From positions 1 through 6,597 of the forward strand of contig PLSY01000272.1 of NCBI GenBank assembly GCA_003164275.1: a stretch of 6,597 bases of DNA, in the 5' to 3' direction. The DNA is from Acidimicrobiaceae bacterium (lineage in GTDB: Bacteria > Actinomycetota > Acidimicrobiia > Acidimicrobiales > RAAP-2). The position numbers were made by a program, and so were the translations under genes. The notes beneath the pieces are model-generated. The model did no database searches. It was not told the origin of the DNA and saw nothing but the letters and a program-made list of their open reading frames with translations. Numbering within the stretch: the first letter of the stretch is position 1; the number at the start of each line of letters is the position of its first letter. This document shows, one piece after another, positions 1-5,196 of the stretch.

Positions 1-524
1 CGCTCCTCAATGGCCATGAGGTCGAAGTAGTCGCGCAGTTCGCCCCTGTCCATGATCACCTTCAGCTTCATGGCCATAATGTCCTCGACACTTGCTACCC
101 TCGATTCACCAACGGTCGTGGTCGGACCGACCAATTTCTGGGTAGATGCCTCCAACACCTGGAGGCGGGTGCCGTTGAATACGCAGTTGATAGTGCGGTC
201 ATCGTGCTGACTGGCCAGTCCATGCCCAGCCGCCGCTATCGCTGCCCAAAGTGATACGAGATCCTCGGGCTGCTCTAAGAAGATGTCGAGGTCCCTGCTG
301 ATCCGATGAAGCAGATGAACCATCAGCGCAGTGCCTCCAGCGAGGTAGGCACTCACCGACAGAAGAGGGGCGATCGTCCTCCAGGTTTCACCGGTCTCAG
401 TCGGCAGTTTGGCGAGGAGATCCTCCGAAAGATCGCCGTCTAGCTGAACATTCGACTCGGGGATCGATGTGGCCGCGAACTCGGCTCCTTTCGACGTGCC
501 GGACGATCTTGGCTTTCGGTTCAT
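1..524 (-). CDS. AbiEii/DUF1814-type nucleotidyltransferase (putative toxin), C-terminus cut by window edge
   Basis: The 174 residues visible from the ATG at 524 match the AbiEii/AbiGii nucleotidyltransferase family. Residues about 60-82 read YLAGGTALMVHLLHR followed by ISRDLDIFL. This is the family signature: a GG-T-A-L loop, HR, then S-x-D-L-D, with D78 and D80 as likely metal ligands. A second conserved block at about 153-170 contains MDRGELRDYFDLM, the family's R-x-K/E-x-R-D-x-x-D-L motif. Family members act in the cytoplasm as toxins of type IV toxin-antitoxin or abortive-infection systems, and some transfer nucleotides to tRNA. The start codon overlaps the upstream gene's stop as ATGA, and no Shine-Dalgarno is visible, so translational coupling is likely. 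The first 45 residues are poorly conserved in appearance. The frame is still open at base 1, so the C-terminal helical part is missing. The family call is firm. The toxin role is inferred from family and context. Confidence 0.85.
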   Translation of the reverse strand, partial: MNRKPRSSGTSKGAEFAATSIPESNVQLDGDLSEDLLAKLPTETGETWRTIAPLLSVSAYLAGGTALMVHLLHRISRDLDIFLEQPEDLVSLWAAIAAAGHGLASQHDDRTINCVFNGTRLQVLEASTQKLVGPTTTVGESRVASVEDIMAMKLKVIMDRGELRDYFDLMAIEE

Positions 525-1033
525 CACGGACTGCCGACAGACATCGAGTCGGCGAGATGCAGTAGCCACTGGCGGTCGTGCCCAGAGACGTGTCGGAGAC
601 CGGCGGTCCTTTTGATCGAACTGCCCGGAAGATTGAGCGCCGCCCAAGCGACGGCCTTGGGGTCTTGGCTCAGGAGCATCCTGGATGCGATGAAGTCGGC
701 GTTCTCAGAGATCGGAAGCTTCGAGGGTGTCGCATTCCAAAACAGGTGCCAGAACCTCCTTGGCACCACCTTCGGGGTCGGCGACTGGGCTGGGGCGGGA
801 GGCTGGGTCGCCCTGATCTCGCCGAGCGCGCTCTGCCACGCGCGACCTTCCCGGTTGGCCTCATAGACCATGCGTTCAGTTACTCTCCCACTTTCCAGAA
901 CCCTTCTGGTAGGAGCAGCGATGAGCCCACCTGAAACAAGCCGGGCGAGAGCCGCTGAGGCCGTCGTGGTACTAATTCGGGCTGCCGATACAGCGGCGCG
1001 GGCCGACCGAAATCCGAAGGGACTCAGGTTCAC
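524..1033 (-). CDS. Winged-helix protein with DUF6922-like C-terminal domain, probable partner or antitoxin of the AbiEii protein
   Basis: This 169-residue frame starts at GTG 1033 and overlaps the preceding stop (GTGA) and the following start (ATGA). Residues about 8-55 look like a winged helix: an A-rich helix, the recognition-helix-like STTTASAALARLVSGGLI, then a short beta wing. A P/A/Q-rich linker spans about 75-92. Residues 94-162 (RRFWHLFWNATPSKL, then NADFIASRMLL, and near the end L-x-x-L-A) resemble the DUF6922 pattern F-W-D-x-D-P-x-x-L...FI-x-x-R-V-L, which I recall as often adjacent to AbiEii nucleotidyltransferases. A DNA-binding, autoregulating antitoxin role fits but is inferred. 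The frame is open upstream of the GTG. The N-terminal residues NLSPFGFRSARA look like the middle of a longer regulator whose first part is the 1030-1260 frame, so this may be the 3' half of a frameshifted gene rather than a complete one. Confidence 0.7.
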   Translation of the reverse strand: MNLSPFGFRSARAAVSAARISTTTASAALARLVSGGLIAAPTRRVLESGRVTERMVYEANREGRAWQSALGEIRATQPPAPAQSPTPKVVPRRFWHLFWNATPSKLPISENADFIASRMLLSQDPKAVAWAALNLPGSSIKRTAGLRHVSGHDRQWLLHLADSMSVGSP

Positions 1034-1260
1034 GCCGAGAGAATAAACAGTTCCTCGCGGCTGAATCGCTCACTGGGTCTGCTCGATCCGAGCTGCTGGC
1101 GCAGTCGATCGAGCTGGGCGGGGTTCAGCGTGCGCACCGGCCGGTGGTTCCCGTTGATCGCCTTGCGCCCGGGGACAATCCCCAGCGATTCGATGGCACG
1201 GGCCACCCTCGGCACGGATGTACCGAGGGTGGCCGCTGCTGCCGACATTGTTATGTCCAT
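1030..1260 (-). CDS. Small MerR/excisionase-like helix-turn-helix protein, or N-terminal part of a frameshifted regulator
   Basis: The frame encodes 76 residues. Residues 5-30 (SAAAATLGTSVPRVARAIESLGI) form a typical MerR-type helix-turn-helix. A basic wing-like segment with NGNHRPVRTL follows, then a helix at about 47-58 (NPAQLDRLRQQLG). This is the layout of short MerR/excisionase-type DNA-binding domains. The last residues, SREELFILSA, look like the start of a winged-helix domain that is cut off by the TGA at 1030-1032. One missing base near 1031-1034 would join it to the following frame and give a regulator of about 245 residues. ATG 1260 is chosen because a TAGAAT -10-like element lies six bases upstream, which suits a leaderless transcript. 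A second ATG four codons in is the alternative. It is probably the promoter-proximal regulator of the AbiEii module. Confidence 0.6.
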   Translation of the reverse strand: MDITMSAAAATLGTSVPRVARAIESLGIVPGRKAINGNHRPVRTLNPAQLDRLRQQLGSSRPSERFSREELFILSA

Positions 1261-1275
1261 ATCGTTATTCTAGTC
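1261..1275 (-). promoter_or_regulatory. Putative leaderless promoter (-10 element) of the AbiEii module
   Basis: Read on the minus strand, TAGAAT occupies 1272-1267 and is followed by six bases and then ATG at 1260. Actinobacterial leaderless promoters commonly place a TAnnnT hexamer 6-7 bases before the transcription start, which would make the A of the ATG the first transcribed base. No Shine-Dalgarno precedes the ATG, which is consistent. No convincing -35 hexamer is visible. Confidence 0.4.
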
Positions 1276-2152
1276 GGATCCATCCTTCATATCGCCCGAT
1301 TTCCCCTTCTGTAGCCCGTTCAACTGATCCGTGACGAACACCCTGTGTGGAGAGAACCAACGATGGAAGCGGGGGAGCCGATCATGAAACTCGACTCGGT
1401 AGTTTGAGCAGACCCGACTTCCATGAAATACGCCGGATTGAGGCAAGTTCACCGGGAAGTCCGACCCTGGTTCCGGAGCGCGACTAGGCGGTCGAGGGCG
1501 GACTGACTACACCGGCCCCGATTGCTCCTCGATGCTGACCGGCTCCACAGCGTTAGTCATCTTGTTTCCGACATGCGTCAGGCTGGCAGAACGAGGGGCT
1601 TGATCGACGAGGGTTACCGTCGGTTGGCCGATGATGCCCTTGCCGGCCGCGACGACCTCGCTGAGAGCCTGGCACAGACTCGCGGCGGCGAGGGTCGGGT
1701 CGTGCGGTCCGCGTCCACCACGCCGTAGCGGCGGCTGTCGAGGTTCTGGCAACCCCGTTGACCGAGGCGCAAGCCGCCGTGTTGTGGTGACGCGGACGAA
1801 CCGCCGGCGCTCGACCAACAGGCTATGTGGAATCTGGTGGTTCGAGCCGAGCCATCCTCGGGTCGTCCGCCGTAAGGTGCGAAAGCGGCGGAAGCGTCGA
1901 ACGCCCTGAGGGCGGGGTGTGCTCGGTGTTGCAGAGTTGCAACCCAAAGAAGACGGTTGGAGTCCGCTCCGTCATAAACTGCGCGCACCCGAAGACGTCA
2001 GTATCACCGAAGAATTCGGCAGTGATGGTTGAGAGGGCTGGCTCCGGTAGGCGCGCACGGCTCCGCAGGCTACGACTCGGTACGAGTTCGGAGTTCAGCA
2101 TCCCGGCTGACTCGGATAGGAACATCCGCTGATCCGTATCGTCCTCGTCGAC
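1276..2152. other. Gene-poor stretch, no supportable gene
   Basis: Together with the promoter this gap is nearly 0.9 kb. Frames of 60 to 146 codons are open on both strands between about 1270 and 2158, but they overlap one another, are rich in Arg/Pro/Ser/Thr and show no domain I recognise. Many overlapping open frames are expected by chance in high-GC DNA. The segment could be decayed coding sequence, because the minus strand between 2158 and 1507 can be read as protein-like only by switching frame. A short inverted repeat, ACTCG-GTA-CGAGT, lies at 2075-2087, about 65 bases before the lipoprotein gene. No terminal inverted repeats, transposase motif or tRNA was found. Confidence 0.5.
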
Positions 2153-2521
2153 ATGCACTACCTTCCCAAGATGGGCAATGTGCGAGTCTCTTGTGCGGTG
2201 GTCGTCTGCTTAGTCGCCATTGTTGGCTGTAACTCCCAGTCGTCAAAGCGGTACGCACCTTCGGGCAAATATGACAACGAGACTTGCCTCGCGCTGGACA
2301 GCTATGTGACTTCGGTCCCGCCTGGTCAGCGAGTCGATACCAGCCAGCTTTACGCCATATTCGGATTCGGACTTGACGCTGAGAGCTACGCTCTCACCCT
2401 TGATGCGGCATCCCTGGAGCATGCCGTTGAGTTAGGCGATACGGACGGGGCAGAAACGGCGCTGAGGCGCATGACCCACACCTGTGATTCCATGGGCATT
2501 GGATCCAACGTCAAGCCTTAG
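2153..2521 (+). CDS. Small predicted lipoprotein of unknown function
   Basis: The product has 122 residues from the ATG at 2153, or 116 from the alternative ATG at 2171. Both give a valid signal peptide: a short basic n-region (K6, R11), a hydrophobic core at about 12-24 (VSCAVVVCLVAIVG), and the lipobox I-V-G-C with Cys26 as the lipidation site. It is therefore expected to be exported and anchored to the outer face of the cytoplasmic membrane. The mature part of about 96 residues is soluble, slightly acidic, and contains two cysteines (Cys45 and Cys111) that could form a disulfide. An aromatic and glycine-rich stretch, LYAIFGFGLDAESYAL, lies in the middle. A probably helical, A/L/E-rich C-terminal half follows. 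I recognise no family. Neither start has a strong ribosome-binding site. The next plus-strand gene begins 143 bases downstream, so co-transcription is uncertain. Confidence 0.7.
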   Translation: MHYLPKMGNVRVSCAVVVCLVAIVGCNSQSSKRYAPSGKYDNETCLALDSYVTSVPPGQRVDTSQLYAIFGFGLDAESYALTLDAASLEHAVELGDTDGAETALRRMTHTCDSMGIGSNVKP

Positions 2522-2650
2522 CCGGCCGGTCGAGTACGAGGTCTCGCTGCCCGGACACTCTCGGTCTTGTGGCACTGAGGATCCGCTGCGGCCCCCGTGA
2601 CGGTTGCTTCCGCTTGGCGGGCGCGGTGGCTCGACCGCGGCGATTTGAAC

Positions 2651-2664
2651 TAGATATAAGAGCT
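2651..2664 (+). promoter_or_regulatory. Putative -10 element before the PLDc_N-like gene
   Basis: TAGATATAAG at 2651-2660 is the most A/T-rich patch nearby. TATAAG (2655-2660) matches five of six -10 consensus positions and lies four bases before GTG 2665. TAGATA (2651-2656) lies eight bases before it. No Shine-Dalgarno or clear -35 box is seen, so a leaderless start is the simplest reading. Confidence 0.3.
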
Positions 2665-2892
2665 GTGACCAACTGGAAGCCGAGCCGCCCCGTCCTCGCA
2701 GTCCTCATCGTGCTCCACGTCATCGTGACCATTGTCACCTTGCGCGACATAGGCCATCGCACCGAGGACCAGGTCCGCGGGCCTCGGTGGTTCTGGCGAA
2801 TTGTCGCCCCGCTCCAGATGGGCAACTCGGTTGTGTATTGGATCGTGGGTCGCAAGAAGAGCGCCAAACAGACGGAAGCCAGCAGCAAGTGA
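2665..2892 (+). CDS. Small two-helix membrane protein, PLDc_N (phospholipase D nuclease N-terminal)-like
   Basis: The product has 75 residues from GTG 2665. Helix 1 covers about 8-26 (PVLAVLIVLHVIVTIVTL). It is followed by a basic loop with RDIGHRTEDQVRGPRW, helix 2 at about 43-62, and then GRKK and a short polar tail. The order hydrophobic helix, RD, RGP-x-W-x-W, second helix with P-x-x-x-G-x-x-x-Y, and GR is the pattern of the PLDc_N small membrane domain. Actinobacteria often encode this domain as a stand-alone protein with no enzymatic part. Its role is unknown. The frame extends upstream to 2569, but those 32 residues are Arg/Cys/Gly-rich and unlike the family, so the GTG is preferred. 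AT-rich bases directly before it (TAGATATAAG) may be a -10 element of a leaderless transcript. Confidence 0.7.
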   Translation: MTNWKPSRPVLAVLIVLHVIVTIVTLRDIGHRTEDQVRGPRWFWRIVAPLQMGNSVVYWIVGRKKSAKQTEASSK

Positions 2893-3262
2893 TGGTGGCG
2901 GCAGAACGTTTGGCCAGGCACCGGGAGCCGTAGCCGAGGCCACTCGCCAAAGCGTTGTCCACGCCACGCCAACGTCTGAGTTCCGGACGTCGTCCGGGCA
3001 AGAGTGAAGGGTCACGGCCTTCGATGGGCAGCCCGCTGGGGCAACTGAGGCCTTCTCGAGTCCAACATGTCCGACTACCTGTTCAGCTGCCTGTTCAACC
3101 ACGCGACGTTGCCAGGATGGGATTGGGCTACACCCAAGTCAAGACGAGATCGGCGCACACTCCACGTCGTCCAGGTCAGAAAGCCCACGAACTCCAGCAC
3201 GGGTGGCCTTGCCCAAAGGCGCTGTCTGCCTGACGGAATAGTGCCATCGATCATCGGTCGCT
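2893..3262. other. Intergenic stretch, no supportable gene
   Basis: A plus-strand frame is open from 3067 into the ATPase gene. Its first 106 residues do not resemble the ATPase family and have no ribosome-binding site at 3067. A minus-strand frame (3102-2650) is antisense to the PLDc_N-like gene. No stem-loop terminator with a T run was found after 2892. Confidence 0.45.
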
Positions 3263-3288
3263 GTTTCCTCGGTGAACATCATGGGTAC
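3263..3288 (+). promoter_or_regulatory. Possible SigF/SigB-type promoter, GTTT-N16-GGGTAC
   Basis: GTTT at 3263-3266 and GGGTAC at 3283-3288 are separated by 16 bases. Actinobacterial SigF/SigB-family promoters follow GTTT-N14-17-GGGTA(T). The motif points at the anti-sigma-like ATPase gene, whose start is 96 bases past the -10 element. Genes of this class are often controlled by the sigma factor they restrain. The match is short, so chance occurrence remains possible. Confidence 0.4.
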
Positions 3289-3384
3289 TGGTGTCTCGTC
3301 ACCCCGGAGATCAGACCGAGCAAGCAAGCGGGTTGTTCTCTGCCAGCCTCGAACCGATGGGTGGCCAAACTGAGTGGAGCACCC

Positions 3385-3885
3385 ATGTGTCGTGTTGTCA
3401 CGAAGAAGTTCACCGGTCGTGACCCAAGCCTGACGACCAGGGCTCGCCACTGGCTCACGAGTTGCCTCGGACTCCTCGAAGTGGCGTCACCAATGCAAAC
3501 AGCCGAGCTGCTGGTTTCGGAGCTGGTCACGAACGCCATATGTCATGGTGGCGGAAGTCCCACAATCACCGTCTCGGTCCGCGGAAGCTCGCTGGAGGTC
3601 GGCGTTACCGACGACGACTCCCATCTGCCTGTTCCGGTGGATCACCAGCATGCCCGCAGCCTGTCGTTGGACCTGACCGCCGAATGCGGCCGAGGCCTGG
3701 CCATCGTTGATGCCCTGGCCTCCGAATGGGGAGCGGCCATAACCGGCCGGGGCAAACAAGTTTGGTTTCGTCTGAGTATGAGTGAGTGGCCCCATGTCTC
3801 GGACTGCGACTGTGAGAGCGGAGAAGGGACTCGGTTGCCATCGGGCCGAGGTGTCCACGCCATTCCTGGTCCATGGGACAACTGA
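3385..3885 (+). CDS. Anti-sigma factor/SpoIIAB (RsbW)-like ATP-binding protein, HATPase_c family
   Basis: The product has 166 residues from ATG 3385, chosen because GGAG (3376-3379) lies five bases upstream and homologues begin with a similar short strand (here CRVVTKKFTGRDPS). The Bergerat-fold ATP site is visible. The N-box is at about 41-55 (ELLVSELVTNAICHG, with E46 and N50), the D-box strand at about 71-78 (EVGVTDDDS, with D76), and the G-box at about 99-112 (AECGRGLAIVDALASEWG spans 99-116). A closing strand, KQVWFRL, ends near 130. Relatives are cytoplasmic serine kinases that bind and inhibit a stress-type sigma factor and are released by an anti-anti-sigma partner. No sigma factor or STAS-domain gene is in this window, so the target is unknown. 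A 36-residue tail after 130 is polar with two cysteines (141, 143) and is not part of the fold. The frame stays open upstream to 3067, but that part looks non-coding. Confidence 0.85.
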   Translation: MCRVVTKKFTGRDPSLTTRARHWLTSCLGLLEVASPMQTAELLVSELVTNAICHGGGSPTITVSVRGSSLEVGVTDDDSHLPVPVDHQHARSLSLDLTAECGRGLAIVDALASEWGAAITGRGKQVWFRLSMSEWPHVSDCDCESGEGTRLPSGRGVHAIPGPWDN

Positions 3886-3947
3886 CGCCGTCGGCTCGTC
3901 CGCTGCACCCGTTAAATGGCTTCTGATGGAACCGCGTCGACGTGACC

Positions 3948-3964
3948 CGCTTCGGTAAGAAGCG
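3948..3964. terminator. Small hairpin between convergent genes, weak candidate terminator
   Basis: CGCTTC (3948-3953) and GAAGCG (3959-3964) form a perfect six-base-pair stem with a five-base loop. It lies in the short gap between the convergent ATPase and methyltransferase genes, where a two-way terminator would be useful. There is no real T run on either side, so activity is doubtful. Confidence 0.25.
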
Positions 3965-4012
3965 TTGGCCTCACACATCGATTGTCGAGGCGGTCCACCA
4001 TGTCCCGACGGG

Positions 4013-4683
4013 TTACCCTCGACGCAAGGCGAGGACGTTGTCGACGAACTCGCACGGCTGCCCGTCGGGGCCTTCCGCTTCCCGGGTCGTTCGCTCCACG
4101 CGCAACGGCGTCCACTCACCCGACGGTAGAGCCAGCTCGGCAAGAGTCTCTCTTCGATGGTTGGAAACACGACGTCATGGTGGTTGGACCCCACCGGCGC
4201 CTCGGCGTGCTCGACGACCAGGAAGAGCCCCCCGAACGCAGTGGCGGCCGCGCCCTGGCGCAGGATGGCGGTCCGGGGAAAAGCCACCATGCTTTGAAAG
4301 AACTGTGCCGACACAAGATCCCACCCACCCACGGGGACGTCCGGAAACGCCGTGGCCAGGTCGATAGTGACCGTTTCGATCCGATCCGCCACCCCCTCGG
4401 CCCGTGCCCGAGCCGTCAACCGGCCGAGGGCCGTCGGAGAGATGTCGACGGCAGTTACCAGCCAACTCCGTTGGGCCAGCCACACAGCGTCACCCCCTTC
4501 CCCACAACCGAGATCGAGGGCTCGTCCGGGGGAGAGTGCGCTGACGACCTCGACAAGACGCTGGTTGGGTTGGCCTGACCATCGCGGACCACGCTCGGTG
4601 TACAGCCGCTCCCAGATCTCCGCTGGGGTCTCGTCCGTGCTCTCCTGGTGACTACTACCGTGCCCATCCTCGACATCGCTCAT
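4013..4683 (-). pseudogene. Class I SAM-dependent methyltransferase, frameshifted near 4139
   Basis: From ATG 4683 the first 181 residues are a Rossmann-fold methyltransferase. Residues about 20-45 hold the lead-in ETPAEIWERLYTERGPRWSG, and motif I is RALDLGCGEGG at 54-64. D80 in VTAVDIS is the acidic ribose ligand. Motif IV lies near 121-126 (WDLVSAQFF), and GGLFLVVEHAEAP at about 151-163 is followed by HHDVVFPTIEE. After codon 181 the frame becomes basic and low-complexity and runs on to 3487, antisense to the ATPase gene. Inserting one base at 4139-4140 switches to a frame reading ELALPSGEWTPLRVERTT and ending ...FVDNVLALRRG with TAA at 4013-4015. That is the expected family C-terminus and gives about 223 residues. 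AGGCGAG four bases before the ATG is a fair ribosome-binding site. The substrate is unknown. The break may be a genuine mutation or a sequence error. Confidence 0.8.
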
Positions 4684-5050
4684 GATGCTCGCCTAACGAC
4701 ACTTCTCAGAGCACCGTCGGCCACCACCGTGCCGCGCGTACTGACGACCGTCCCTCCAATGCTCACGCCAGGTGTTCCGGCGCTAATCATCCCCGCAACC
4801 ATGCCGCCGGCTCCACTACCCATCCCGTTTGACAACTCGCTCCTTTTGCAGGCTCCATCTCCCTCTGAGTCACAGGATGTCAGTAGGACTTTCGGACCCG
4901 CGGCATTGTCTCGGCAATGGAGATTAGTGGAATGCGCTGTCACAGGCTGCGACTCTGCCATCCGTCACTAGGGACTTCGTCTGCGTGATCGCTTATTGAG
5001 GAGGTTGTCGGCACCACCCAGGAAAGCGCGGGACAAAAGTCCTGTAGAAG
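4684..5050. other. Intergenic stretch with opposed ambiguous frames
   Basis: A 93-codon minus frame (4961-4680) ends in an ATGA overlap with the methyltransferase start. A 107-codon plus frame (4648-4971) covers the same bases. The minus product is Gly/Val/Ser/Thr-rich (with a near-repeat of GTVV), and the plus product is Pro/Thr/Leu-rich. Neither shows a recognisable domain, and neither start has a good ribosome-binding site. The ATGA overlap slightly favours the minus frame. I do not call either a gene. Confidence 0.4.
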
Positions 5051-5081
5051 GCCTAGATCGAGCCGGAAGCGTGGTCTAGGC
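5051..5081. repeat. Strong imperfect hairpin upstream of ku
   Basis: GCCTAGA (5051-5057) and TCTAGGC (5075-5081) are exact reverse complements. On the plus-strand transcript the stem extends inwards by TCG pairing with TGG (with G-U wobbles). After one A-G mismatch come two more pairs closing a CGGAA loop. Both arms contain the tetramer CTAG, which is scarce in most bacterial genomes. There is no T run after it, so it is not a standard terminator. It may be an operator, an RNA structure, or an isolated repeat. Confidence 0.55.
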
Positions 5082-5196
5082 AAGATTCATCCGGTTGCAC
5101 TCCGAGACCTCTTAGTACCGCCGCGCGAACGCCAAAGTGAGAAGTTGGAGATTTGGGGGTGGTGGATCGTCTTGGACTGGGTAAAGATTGCCTGTC

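Noticed and set aside
524..934. Plus-strand frames at 578-934 and 612-866
   Set aside because: They are antisense to the winged-helix gene, whose product has a recognisable domain pattern. Their own products have none.
1270..1452. 60-codon minus-strand frame
   Set aside because: It is short, has no domain or ribosome-binding site, and overlaps the likely promoter of the toxin module.
1836..1860. GGTTCGAGCC resembling a tRNA T-arm (also a similar match at 5298)
   Set aside because: The flanking bases do not form the T-stem and no acceptor or anticodon arms can be built. The 5298 match lies inside the ku coding sequence.
1507..1988. Overlapping 124- and 146-codon minus-strand frames and opposing plus-strand frames
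   Set aside because: They are rich in Arg/Pro/Ser, mutually overlapping and lack a recognisable motif, as expected for chance open frames in high-GC DNA.
2075..2087. ACTCG-GTA-CGAGT inverted repeat as an operator for the lipoprotein gene
   Set aside because: Five-base arms occur often by chance, and no promoter elements are positioned around it.
2650..3102. 150-codon minus-strand frame
   Set aside because: It is antisense to the PLDc_N-like gene, and its His/Asp-rich segment is the shadow of that gene's membrane helix codons.
3066..3384. Start of the ATPase gene at 3067
   Set aside because: There is no ribosome-binding site at 3067, the 106 extra residues do not resemble the family, and a good GGAG site precedes ATG 3385.
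3487..4012. C-terminal half of the 398-codon minus-strand frame as part of the methyltransferase
   Set aside because: It is basic and low-complexity, is antisense to the ATPase gene, and loses all family resemblance exactly where another frame supplies the expected C-terminus.
4648..4971. 107-codon plus-strand frame and its 93-codon minus-strand opposite
   Set aside because: Both strands are open over the same bases, with biased composition and no domain. The ATGA overlap of the minus frame is not enough to call a gene.
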